A DNA stretch of 64,000 nucleotides from Spirochaetia bacterium (GTDB taxonomy: Bacteria; Spirochaetota; Leptospiria; Turneriellales; JAOUOS01). Where the stretch lies: contig JAOUOT010000005.1 in the NCBI GenBank assembly GCA_029880265.1, positions 62,001 to 126,000 on the forward strand, given 5' to 3'. Below are positions 36,367-43,879 of the stretch, piece by piece (positions within the stretch are counted from its first letter, which is position 1; each line of letters begins with the position of its first letter). The notes below the pieces were generated by a model. The model had not been told where the DNA came from and made no database searches. It was given only the letters and a program-made list of their open reading frames with translations. The position numbers and the translations under genes were made by a program.

Positions 36367-37241
36367 GAGGCCCTTGAGATAATATACTGGGGCAGAGCCT
36401 GAAATAATTCTGAAGAAGAAAAAAGCGTTTTGGCTTCATTTGTTAATGTTTTTGCCGTCTTATAGGCGATTTTTCTGGCTTTCTCAAGACCGTATAATGA
36501 TACATAGGTAAGCTTATTTTGGTCGGCGTCTTTTCCTGATGTTTTGCCGATGCTTTTTAAACTGCCCGAAACGTCTAAAATATCGTCGGCTATTTGAAAA
36601 AGCTCGCCCGTTTCAAGCGCCCATTTTTCGATCAAAGAAATTTTATCTTTATATTTTTTAGACTCTAAAAACGGCATGACAATAGAAGCCTGAATTAGCC
36701 TTCCTGTTTTTAAATTATGAATTTTTCTTAAGGTTTGAATATTGTTTTTCTTTTGTTCTTCGCAGTCTAAAACCTGCCCCCCTACCATACCATTAGGGCC
36801 CACCGCTTTTGAAAAATAAGAAATTGCCCCTAACGATAAGCCCGATAACAGCATAAGCTCAAAAGACAAACTTTGCAGACCGTCGCCGGCCAAAATCGCC
36901 GTATCTTCGCCGAAAACTTTATGATTGGTAAGACGCCCTCTTCGATAATCGTCGTTATCCATAGCGGGCAAATCGTCGTGAATTAAAGAATAAGCGTGCA
37001 GACATTCAATGGCCGCCGCCGCGCATAAAGCGTTTTTTTCACCTAAACCGCAAATACCGGCGCTTTCAAGAAAAATAACCGGTCTAAGTCTTTTGCCTTT
37101 GCTTTTTAAACTATATAAAATTGCTTTTTTTAATTTAGCGGGAGATTGTTTTAGAGTAGTTTCGTCAAGAATGCCTGAAAGACTTTTTTCCCATTTATTT
37201 TTATGTTTATTATAAATAGTTTTAAATTTGCTTTCAGGCAT
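36363..37241 (-). CDS. ispA: short-chain polyprenyl diphosphate synthase (IspA type)
   Basis: The enzyme condenses isopentenyl diphosphate with allylic diphosphates to make farnesyl or geranylgeranyl diphosphate. The first Asp-rich motif is HDDLPAMDNDDYRRG, and the second is QIADDILDVSGS. KGKRLRPV is the IPP-binding block near residue 50, and GKTSGKDADQNKLTYVSLYG is the C-terminal family segment. The two residues inside the first motif (LPAMD) fit bacterial FPP synthases. The 292-residue length is normal. It is coupled to tlyA, and ndk lies just upstream on the same strand. Confidence 0.92.
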   Translation of the reverse strand: MPESKFKTIYNKHKNKWEKSLSGILDETTLKQSPAKLKKAILYSLKSKGKRLRPVIFLESAGICGLGEKNALCAAAAIECLHAYSLIHDDLPAMDNDDYRRGRLTNHKVFGEDTAILAGDGLQSLSFELMLLSGLSLGAISYFSKAVGPNGMVGGQVLDCEEQKKNNIQTLRKIHNLKTGRLIQASIVMPFLESKKYKDKISLIEKWALETGELFQIADDILDVSGSLKSIGKTSGKDADQNKLTYVSLYGLEKARKIAYKTAKTLTNEAKTLFSSSELFQALPQYIISRAS

Positions 37242-37258
37242 ATCATGCGGTTAAATAA

Positions 37259-37687
37259 TTATTCTTTAACGAGCTCCATGCGGCTAAAGAAGAAATCTGT
37301 TTCAATTTCTGCGTTTTCAACCGAGTCAGAGCCGTGAACGGCGTTTTCGCCTTTTGATCTTGCGAACAATTTGCGAATGGTTCCTTCGCCTGCTTCTGAA
37401 GGGTCGGTTGCGCCTATAACATTGCGCCAATGCTCAATAGCGTTTTCTCTTTCAAGGCACGCGGCAACAAGCGTTCCCGAAGCAATAAACTCGGTAAGCT
37501 CGTTAAAAAATGGTCTTTCGTTATGAACCTTATAAAACTCTTTTGCCTGCGCCTTGGTCAGGCGAATCATCTTTATGCCCCTTATTCGAAAACCTTCGTC
37601 TTCAATTCTCTTTATAATAGCGCCGGTATGACCGTCTTCAACTGCGTCGGGTTTAATCATAATTAGCGTATATTCTTTTTCAAACAT
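37259..37687 (-). CDS. ndk: nucleoside diphosphate kinase
   Basis: Ndk balances nucleoside triphosphate pools by ping-pong phosphotransfer through a His. The active-site motif NAVHGSDS is present. The N-terminal [27 protein letters not shown] and the [15 protein letters not shown] block match the family. The length is 142 residues. A good ribosome binding site (GAGGAG) lies 6-11 nt before the ATG. A perfect 11-bp hairpin sits directly upstream of that site in the 5' untranslated region. The prenyl synthase follows by 17 nt. Confidence 0.96.
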   Translation of the reverse strand: MFEKEYTLIMIKPDAVEDGHTGAIIKRIEDEGFRIRGIKMIRLTKAQAKEFYKVHNERPFFNELTEFIASGTLVAACLERENAIEHWRNVIGATDPSEAGEGTIRKLFARSKGENAVHGSDSVENAEIETDFFFSRMELVKE

Positions 37688-37704
37688 GAAATTCTCCTCT
37701 GATT

Positions 37705-37730
37705 AAAACGAATTTATTAAAATTCGTTTT
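37705..37730 (-). promoter_or_regulatory. stem-loop in the ndk 5' untranslated region
   Basis: AAAACGAATTT and AAATTCGTTTT form an 11-bp perfect stem with a 4-nt loop (TAAT in ndk sense), ending about 6 nt before the ndk Shine-Dalgarno GAGGAG. In plus sense it is followed by a T-rich tract (TTTTTTATTT), so it could alternatively act as a terminator toward the PilZ gene. An mRNA stabiliser or translation control element is equally possible. Confidence 0.5.
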
Positions 37731-37816
37731 TTATTTAATCCACAGAAGAAGGCTTAAACTCGACGTCAATTTCTTATCTCAATCTAATTTTTCCCGCGAG
37801 TTACGGCGATACCCGC

Positions 37817-38749
37817 ATGACAAAAAAGCAAAAAAAGATAAAAGGCTTGCCGCTGTTAAAAAGAACCTCAACTTGGATAATTGCATTTTATAAAACGCTA
37901 TCTAAAAATGACAATATTTACAAAGGAAAATTAATGGCAGATCTCAAAGGCGAAATTATTATCGCTCCTAAAACAGTATATTGGGTAGAAATGCCCGGCG
38001 TAATCGGTCAAAAAGATAAATTTTCTCTGCTAACCCAGGATATTCTGTTAATCGAATGTGATCTTGAAAATTTAGAGCAGCTTAATAAAAAAGACGATGA
38101 AAATATCGTATATATTTTTAATTTAGACCGCATTTTTAGAAAAAGGGGCGCCAACAGCATAGACAGAGAACTGCGCTTTTCTCAAGAAATAATAAAGTTT
38201 ATGCAAGAAAGACCAAAAAATAAGGCGCTGGTTCACACTTCTATTTTGCATGAAGATATTAAGAAAAAATTTGAAAGCGAAAAAATTTATTTTTTACAAA
38301 AAAACTTAGAATATAAGCAGATTGCCTTATCGACCGCGCTAAAAATAGTGCAATTTGTCTTTAAGGGAGAGCAGGCTCTGAGAACTCAGGTTCGCGTCAA
38401 CTATTATCCAGAAAATAAAATAAACGTAGATATTTCAAATCTTACGGCCAAAACGCCTAAAGTAAAAGCCTTACTAAAAGACATCAGTATGAACGGCGTG
38501 GGTCTAAAAATATTAGACGGTCAGGATCTTCGATCTTTTAAAGTTAAAGATCTGGTTGAAATGAAAGCGTATTTTCGCGAGGCCACTTTAAAAATATCAG
38601 TAGGTTTCGTTACGCGTCTAAGTCCTGACGATTATGAACTTGGCCTTAACTTTAACCTGAAAAACCACAAGATGATTACAGAAACAGACGCTACCACCCT
38701 TTCGGGCATTGTTTACGAGGCGATAAAAACAGTATTTAAAGAATTATAA
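37817..38749 (+). CDS. PilZ-domain protein
   Basis: The 310-residue soluble protein has a poorly recognisable N-terminal half (~1-190). Its C-terminal PilZ-like domain (~190-300) includes LRTQVRVNYYPENKINVDISNLTA, the KDISMNGVGLKI block (DxSxxG, residues ~222-233) and a late Gly-rich strand ELGLNFNL. PilZ domains bind cyclic di-GMP through an RxxxR motif plus D/NxSxxG. The DxSxxG half is clear but the Arg motif is not canonical, so ligand binding is uncertain. It is divergent from ndk and 12 nt upstream of yjbQ. Confidence 0.7.
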   Translation: MTKKQKKIKGLPLLKRTSTWIIAFYKTLSKNDNIYKGKLMADLKGEIIIAPKTVYWVEMPGVIGQKDKFSLLTQDILLIECDLENLEQLNKKDDENIVYIFNLDRIFRKRGANSIDRELRFSQEIIKFMQERPKNKALVHTSILHEDIKKKFESEKIYFLQKNLEYKQIALSTALKIVQFVFKGEQALRTQVRVNYYPENKINVDISNLTAKTPKVKALLKDISMNGVGLKILDGQDLRSFKVKDLVEMKAYFREATLKISVGFVTRLSPDDYELGLNFNLKNHKMITETDATTLSGIVYEAIKTVFKEL

Positions 38750-38761
38750 ATAAACGCTTAC

Positions 38762-39184
38762 ATGAAATTTTTTCAAACACGATTTAGTCTGCCTCCTTTA
38801 TCGCGCGGATTTCATCTCATAACCGAAAAGATTGCCGCCGCGCTGCCCGATTTAAAAGAAATAGATAAGGGATTATGCCATTTGCTTCTTCTTCATACAA
38901 GCGCGTCTTTGACGTTAAATGAAAACGCCGACGCTTCGGTTAGAGGCGATTTTGAATCTCATTTTAGACATATGATTCCCGAAAACGCGCCTTATTATAG
39001 ACACACCTACGAAGGCGCAGACGATATGCCGGCTCATTTAAAATCTTCGGTTTTAGGAAGTTCTCTTTTATTGCCTGTCTCAAAAGGAAAGTTTGTTTTA
39101 GGAACATGGCAGGGTATCTATTTGGGAGAACATCGAAACCGCGCCTCAGGCAGAAATCTCTGCGCTACCATATTCGGGGCTTAA
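38762..39184 (+). CDS. yjbQ: YjbQ-family (UPF0047) protein
   Basis: This is a compact 140-residue protein of the YjbQ family. It shows CHLLLLHTSASLTLNENADASV, the central HMIPE...YRHTYEGADDMPAHLKSSVLGSSL block, and the C-terminal GKFVLGTWQGIYLGEHRNRASGR. The His and Glu residues of these blocks form a presumed metal site. Some members have weak thiamine-phosphate synthase activity; the physiological role is unsettled. A thiamine-binding-family gene lies 1.1 kb further on the same strand. Its stop overlaps that of the convergent potassium channel gene by 4 nt. Confidence 0.9.
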   Translation: MKFFQTRFSLPPLSRGFHLITEKIAAALPDLKEIDKGLCHLLLLHTSASLTLNENADASVRGDFESHFRHMIPENAPYYRHTYEGADDMPAHLKSSVLGSSLLLPVSKGKFVLGTWQGIYLGEHRNRASGRNLCATIFGA

Positions 39185-40011
39185 ATTTTATTTCCGCAGT
39201 ATTTGCAGTATACGGCGTCAGGCTCGTGCCCTTCTGAAGAACAAAACCGGCAGACTTGCGTAGAAATTTTAGTATGTCCTTTTTTTTGAGACAGCTCTGC
39301 TGAAACAATTCCCGTCGGTACGGCGATAATACCGTAGCCTAAGATCATTAAAACAGCGGCGATGGTTTGACCGAGAGCCGTCTGCGGATGTATGTCTCCA
39401 AAGCCGACAGTGGTCAAGGTTACTATGGCCCAGTATACTGACTTTGGAATACTGGTGAACCCGTGTTCTTTTCCTTCTATTAGATACATCAAGGCCCCAA
39501 GATTAACGACGATTAAAATAACTGTAAATAAAAAGACCGTTATTTTCTGACGGCTTGCCTTTAATGCATCAAATAAGGCGCCGCCTTCTTTGACGTATCG
39601 TCCCAGCTTTAATACTCTAAAAATTCGTATAAGTCTTAAATCTCGAATGACGATCAAAGACTGACTGCCCGGCAATATCAGGCTTAAATAAGTGGGTATA
39701 ATTGAAAGAAAATCGACAATGCCGAAAAAACTGAATATATACGGCCAAACTCTTTTAACAGAAATTATTCTCAGAACATACTCAATAGTAAATAAAATGG
39801 TAAAAAACCATTCTAAGCCCCTCAAAATTTCGGCGTGTTCTTTTTGAAAATCTTCAACGCTTTCTAGCGAAACGACAATTACGCTTATTATAATGCTAAA
39901 GAATAAAAAAAATTCAAAAAGTTTCCCAGAGCGGGTATCGGCCTCAAAAATTAATTCATGTATCTTAAAGCGCAATGACTTAGTTTGTTCTTTTGACGGT
40001 TTTTTTTGCAT
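39181..40011 (-). CDS. voltage-gated K+ channel with C-terminal zinc ribbon
   Basis: This 276-residue protein has six membrane helices. S4 is basic (RDLRLIRIFRVLKLGRY), indicating a voltage sensor. The pore loop carries the potassium selectivity filter TVGFGD in AIVTLTTVGFGDIHPQT. The last ~30 residues hold two CxxC pairs (CRFCSSEG...YCKYCGNKI), a predicted zinc ribbon, where bacterial Kv channels usually end in a coiled coil or nucleotide-binding domain. It would move K+ through the inner membrane in response to voltage. The gene stands alone and converges with yjbQ. Confidence 0.9.
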   Translation of the reverse strand: MQKKPSKEQTKSLRFKIHELIFEADTRSGKLFEFFLFFSIIISVIVVSLESVEDFQKEHAEILRGLEWFFTILFTIEYVLRIISVKRVWPYIFSFFGIVDFLSIIPTYLSLILPGSQSLIVIRDLRLIRIFRVLKLGRYVKEGGALFDALKASRQKITVFLFTVILIVVNLGALMYLIEGKEHGFTSIPKSVYWAIVTLTTVGFGDIHPQTALGQTIAAVLMILGYGIIAVPTGIVSAELSQKKGHTKISTQVCRFCSSEGHEPDAVYCKYCGNKI

Positions 40012-40272
40012 TATATTGACAGTTCTTTTTAGCTGATTATATCAGTCTTTGTTTTATCTGCAAACGAATATTCGCGCGCAAATATAAAAGATTCAAACCC
40101 AATTTTTTTTTATAAACCAGAAAGTCAAAAAGATTTTACAGAGCAAGCCTACATTTTTATTATTCCAATGTTGTCGCGGATGCTCTAATCGCGCTCCCTT
40201 CATCGTCGCTCAGGGCGCGAAAAATGAGCGTTTTCTGCGAAAAAGTTAAAGAAAAAAAGGAGTCTTAAAAAA
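40012..40272. other. divergent intergenic region
   Basis: This holds 261 bases between the K+ channel gene (minus) and the thiamine-binding-family gene (plus). The part 40170-40240 is richer in GC, with short CGCTC/GAGCG complements, but shows no clean hairpin. AAAGGAG at 40256-40262 is the ribosome binding site of the next gene. No other gene is seen. Confidence 0.5.
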
Positions 40273-40590
40273 ATGGAAAAAGATACTCTTCTAATGTTCA
40301 GCATGACGCCCTTAGATAAAGGCGAAAGCGTCAGCAAATATGTTTCGCGTTCCCTTGATATTATTGATAAATCGGGGCTAGAATATCGGCTAAACCCTAT
40401 GGGAACCGTAGTTGAAGGTTCATGGGAAGAAGTAATAAAAGTCATGAGCGACTGCTTTGAAAAAATGTCTTCAGATTGTAACCGCATTTCTGTATCGGCA
40501 AAGTTTGATTTTAGAAAAGGCAAAAGCAATCGCATCAGCGGAAAAATGCAGTCGGTTGAAAATAAGCTGGGCCGCGATTTAAAAAAATAA
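40273..40590 (+). CDS. MTH1187/YkoF-family thiamine-binding-type protein
   Basis: The protein has 105 residues. MTPLDKGESVSKYVSRSLDIIDKSGLEYRLNPMGTVVEGSWEEV is the clear signature of the MTH1187/UPF0045 family, ferredoxin-like proteins that bind thiamine or related pyrimidines as oligomers. KFDFRKGKSNRI corresponds to the family's final strand. The ribosome binding site AAAGGAG lies about 10 nt before the ATG. It precedes a methyltransferase gene by 8 nt. A role in thiamine handling is plausible but not proven by context. Confidence 0.82.
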   Translation: MEKDTLLMFSMTPLDKGESVSKYVSRSLDIIDKSGLEYRLNPMGTVVEGSWEEVIKVMSDCFEKMSSDCNRISVSAKFDFRKGKSNRISGKMQSVENKLGRDLKK

Positions 40591-40598
40591 CAAATGAA

Positions 40599-41195
40599 AT
40601 GAAGTCTGAAAATCTTGACAGATTTTACAAGTTTCATTCAGTTATTTATGATATAACCCGCGTTTTTTTTCTTCCCTGCAGGGCAAAAGCCGTAAAGCTT
40701 CTTAAGCCTATGCCAAATGATACAATCATCGATTTTGGCTGCGGAACGGGATACAACCTAAAGAAAATATACAATCTTTCTTCTGAAACCTCCCTTGTCG
40801 GCGTTGATTTATCGAGCCATATGCTTAAGAAAGCTTCAAAAAAGATTCCCTCGGCAAAATATTATAAACACGATATTGGTACGATCAATATAAAATATAA
40901 AGCCGAAAAAATTATTTCAAGCTACGCTCTTTCAATGGTACCCGATTGGCAAAAAGTCATATTAAATATGAAAAAACATTTGAAGAAAAACGGAACTCTG
41001 GTAATTGCAGATTTTTATAAGTTTTCAGGATTTCTAAAAATATTTTATCCTCCTTTTTCTTTATGGCTGAAGGCGCATGGCGTAACGCCTCATATTGAAA
41101 TTACAGATTTTCTAAAGATACATTTTAAAAATGTCGAAGAAAGTATATTTTATTCAGGATATGCGTTTATTGTAAAAGCTAAAGACCCTGTTTAG
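40599..41195 (+). CDS. class I SAM-dependent methyltransferase
   Basis: The 198-residue Rossmann methyltransferase has SAM motif I IIDFGCGTGYNLKKI (~residues 43-57), VGVDLSSHMLKKASKK as motif II and IISSYALSMVPDWQKV as motif IV. KKNGTLVIADFYKFSG is the post-motif strand. It looks like the UbiE/phosphatidylethanolamine methyltransferase group, yet no substrate-specific feature is visible. The ATG at 40599 is used because the ATG five bases earlier is in a frame closed at once by TGA. It ends directly against the convergent gene. Confidence 0.85.
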   Translation: MKSENLDRFYKFHSVIYDITRVFFLPCRAKAVKLLKPMPNDTIIDFGCGTGYNLKKIYNLSSETSLVGVDLSSHMLKKASKKIPSAKYYKHDIGTINIKYKAEKIISSYALSMVPDWQKVILNMKKHLKKNGTLVIADFYKFSGFLKIFYPPFSLWLKAHGVTPHIEITDFLKIHFKNVEESIFYSGYAFIVKAKDPV

Positions 41196-42209
41196 TTAAT
41201 AAATAGCGTCTCTTTGAGGGCTTGATTTCTTTATGAAGTTAAATATTCTTTCTCTAACCTGCTCTGAAGCGTCAACATAAAGAAAAACATACAGGCCCCT
41301 TTTTTGTTTTGACGGCACTATTTTACCCCTTGAAGTAAAAACAAAATTCTTGGGAATTTCGAGATTGATTTCCCATATTTTATTCGCTTCTAATATTTTT
41401 TCTGCGTTTTCGGTTTTTATTAAAAACAATAAAGAACGATCTGAAATTTTTCTTGTGACCCCTTCTAGTTTGATTTCTTTCTCTTCTTGATTTGCAGGCG
41501 GCGGCCAGGATTTAAAATGAACGGGAAGAAGCAAATCTGTCATCAGATGATCGTCTTGTTTTGAAACAGCAAAACCCGTTATTTTTAAAAACACGGCGTC
41601 TATACTGACTTTTTCGACTGTTGATTTTATAGAATAACTACCCGCTCTTTCTCTGTAGAAAAACAATTCGGCTTCTTTACCCGGCTTTACAGCGGCTGTA
41701 TTCAACCCCGGAACAGACAGTAAAACTTTATCATTTTCAATTTTAACAATTTTTGCCAGATGGTGCTCGGTATTTATGGTTATACTGCAGGTTTCAGATA
41801 TATATAAATCTCTTGCGCTGTTTATTTCCCGCGAAAGAGCTTGCCCCGCAAAAAGCTTTTCGCAAATTAAAGAGCCGGTTTCGGCAGATACTTTTTTTTG
41901 CTGGGTCAAGTAAGAAAACAGTATTTCTTGAAACTGTTTTTGATTGATTACGACTTTATTTGCCATTTGGCCGCTTAACTGATTAAAAAAATCTTTTAGA
42001 AGAGCGATATGAGAATGGTTCAACCCTTGTTTTTCTCCATAGCTTCTAAGAGCATGCCATAGAGCCTTTCGACTTGATATATCTGAATGAAAATAATTTC
42101 GTATAAAATATCCGATAACAGCCGCGCCAATAAGAACGGCAGATACAATAATAAATGTTACAGGCGTTTCGGGAACCTTTAAGAAATCTTGTTGAAGAAA
42201 AACCTTCAT
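41196..42209 (-). CDS. membrane-anchored protein, possibly YcgR/PilZ type
   Basis: An N-terminal membrane helix (FIIVSAVLIGAAVIGYFI, ~19-36) leads to a 300-residue cytoplasmic part. That part contains a helical region (~48-130) and beta-rich sequence (~135-330) such as KIVKIENDKVLLSVPG and GSYSIKSTVEKVS. The layout of a spacer barrel followed by a PilZ-like barrel resembles flagellar-brake YcgR proteins, and spirochaetes have membrane-tethered versions. The canonical PilZ motifs RxxxR and DxSxxG are not clear (RKISDRSLLFLIKT is the nearest), so c-di-GMP binding is doubtful. It lies 4 nt after the rimK-like gene. Confidence 0.5.
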   Translation of the reverse strand: MKVFLQQDFLKVPETPVTFIIVSAVLIGAAVIGYFIRNYFHSDISSRKALWHALRSYGEKQGLNHSHIALLKDFFNQLSGQMANKVVINQKQFQEILFSYLTQQKKVSAETGSLICEKLFAGQALSREINSARDLYISETCSITINTEHHLAKIVKIENDKVLLSVPGLNTAAVKPGKEAELFFYRERAGSYSIKSTVEKVSIDAVFLKITGFAVSKQDDHLMTDLLLPVHFKSWPPPANQEEKEIKLEGVTRKISDRSLLFLIKTENAEKILEANKIWEINLEIPKNFVFTSRGKIVPSKQKRGLYVFLYVDASEQVRERIFNFIKKSSPQRDAIY

Positions 42210-42213
42210 AATC

Positions 42214-43161
42214 TTAATAACCTACTATGTCTTGTTTTCTTTTTGATTTGTAAAGTCTTTCAAGATAAATTATACACTCTTTCGCGATATTGACGCTTGT
42301 CGCTTCTTCAATACCCTCAAGACCGGGCGATGGATTAACTTCTAAAATCAAAGGGCCTCTTTTTGAATCAATTAAATCGACACCCGCAAACTGAAGACCG
42401 AGAGAGTCAACTGCCATTTTAGCCATTCTTTCAGATTCGAGAGACAAATTTACCGAGCTTTGCCTGCCGCCGCGGTGAAGGTTAGCGCGAAATTCCCCTG
42501 CATTTGCCGTTCTCTTCATGGCCGCAATAAGTCTGCCGCCTAATATAATGGCGCGAGTATCGCTGCCTTTTGATTCTTCAATAAATTCCTGCACCAGAAC
42601 ATGCTTGCCCTGCTCTAAAAGACTTTCTAATACAGATCGGGCAGAGCGCTCTGTTTCGGCAAGCATCACCCCTAAACCCTGCGTGCCTTCGGGAATTTTA
42701 ATGATAACCGGCGCTCCCGATACGGCGTCAAGGGCAATGTCAATATCTTCAAGCGCGTCAAGAAAAAATGTTTTGGGAACGCTGATATTGTTCTGCGAAA
42801 GAATCTGCAATGTTCTAAGCTTATCGCGACTTCTTACGATTGCCTGACTGCCATTTAAACTGTGTACCCCCAGCATTTCAAACTGGCGTATTACGGCCTG
42901 TGTGTACATAGTTTTTCTCTGCCCTAGTCTTGGTATAATGGCATGGGGTTTTCTTAGTTTTTCTTTTTGATAATATAAAGAGATATTATTTTTTTCAATT
43001 AACATCGATAAAGAAATCGGCGGCAGTACCCGAATAGCATGATTTCTTTTAGAGGCCTCTTCAAACAATCTTCTTGTGCTATACAAAGACCTGTTGTTTG
43101 AAAGAATAAAAATAGATAATGATTTTAAACTTTTACTGCGCGCGATTGTTATTTTACTCAT
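42214..43161 (-). CDS. rimK: RimK-like ATP-grasp ligase
   Basis: RimK-type enzymes add glutamate residues to protein or peptide C-termini, classically ribosomal protein S6. The 315-residue protein shows LYSTRRLFEEASKRNH at the N-terminus, IIPRLGQRKTMYTQAVIRQFE, the ATP-grasp lid APVIIKIPEGTQGLGVML, LVQEFIEESKGSDTRAII, REALHRGG-type FRANLHRGG and the metal-binding LILEVNPSPGLEGIE. These follow RimK closely over its whole length. About 14 extra residues precede the usual start. rpsF is not in the window, so the acceptor here is an inference. Confidence 0.85.
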   Translation of the reverse strand: MSKITIARSKSLKSLSIFILSNNRSLYSTRRLFEEASKRNHAIRVLPPISLSMLIEKNNISLYYQKEKLRKPHAIIPRLGQRKTMYTQAVIRQFEMLGVHSLNGSQAIVRSRDKLRTLQILSQNNISVPKTFFLDALEDIDIALDAVSGAPVIIKIPEGTQGLGVMLAETERSARSVLESLLEQGKHVLVQEFIEESKGSDTRAIILGGRLIAAMKRTANAGEFRANLHRGGRQSSVNLSLESERMAKMAVDSLGLQFAGVDLIDSKRGPLILEVNPSPGLEGIEEATSVNIAKECIIYLERLYKSKRKQDIVGY

Positions 43162-43282
43162 AAATTAAATTGTGCATCTAAAATGAATTTTATTTTCTTA
43201 AATAAAGTTTTAACGCCGATAACGCCATTTCATTGATCTGCAAATAGCATAAGCTTAATTGACGATAATTTTTTTTATAAGA

Positions 43283-43636
43283 CTAAATATGTTTAATGTC
43301 TTTTTTATTTGTTTTGTCATATCTTTCCTGAAATTCTGTGACTTTCTTTTTCCATTCTTCTTCAGGAACAACTTGTATCTCTGTAGGGAACTTCCATTTT
43401 CTGAATTTTGTAAGGCTCACTATGACGGTATCTGTAATAAAGAAATATTTATTTCCGTATTGAATCAGACCGCCGTTATATGTAGAGTGTTTTCCTTTAA
43501 AATAGATTTTACCTACTTCTTTTACCTTTGTCCAGTCGTCTACGTTTCGAATTGTAGGCACCTTATAAAGATATAATTCTCTGATTCTGTTCTTTTCTAA
43601 GCCGTCTTCAACTAATTTTTGCAGTTGGGAATCCAT
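43283..43636 (-). CDS. hypothetical protein, 117 aa
   Basis: I do not recognise this protein. It is soluble, charged and rich in Lys, Tyr and Trp. It contains IRELYLYKVPTIRNVDDWTKVKEVG, a GGLIQYGNKYFFITDT strand pair and a helical C-terminus (EEEWKKKVTEFQERY). A strong ribosome binding site, AAGGAG, lies about 8 nt before the ATG at 43636, which argues for real expression; an in-frame TTG three bases earlier is ignored. The gene stands alone between rimK and the frameshifted kinase. Confidence 0.7.
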   Translation of the reverse strand: MDSQLQKLVEDGLEKNRIRELYLYKVPTIRNVDDWTKVKEVGKIYFKGKHSTYNGGLIQYGNKYFFITDTVIVSLTKFRKWKFPTEIQVVPEEEWKKKVTEFQERYDKTNKKDIKHI

Positions 43637-43879
43637 CAAGCGTTCTCCTTAAAGTCTTTTTGCAGACATTCGCAATAAATCGAAGACTGCACCTTTCTTT
43701 TTTGTATAATGAAATATATTTTGCGAGAATTACAAGTACTTTTTTTATTCAATTGTAAAAAATAAATAAACATATTCAATATTGCGCGTTTTTATGTTTC
43801 AAAGTCTAAACATAATAGACCCATTATATGTAATTATTTTTTTGGCATAAATCGATATTAATAAATAATAAGGTATTTA
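43637..43879. other. intergenic region
   Basis: These 243 AT-rich bases lie between the divergent hypothetical gene and the hybrid kinase. The Shine-Dalgarno sequence for the former is at the left edge. TAAGG at 43869-43873 precedes the GTG start of the kinase. I see no hairpin or further coding frame. Confidence 0.5.
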
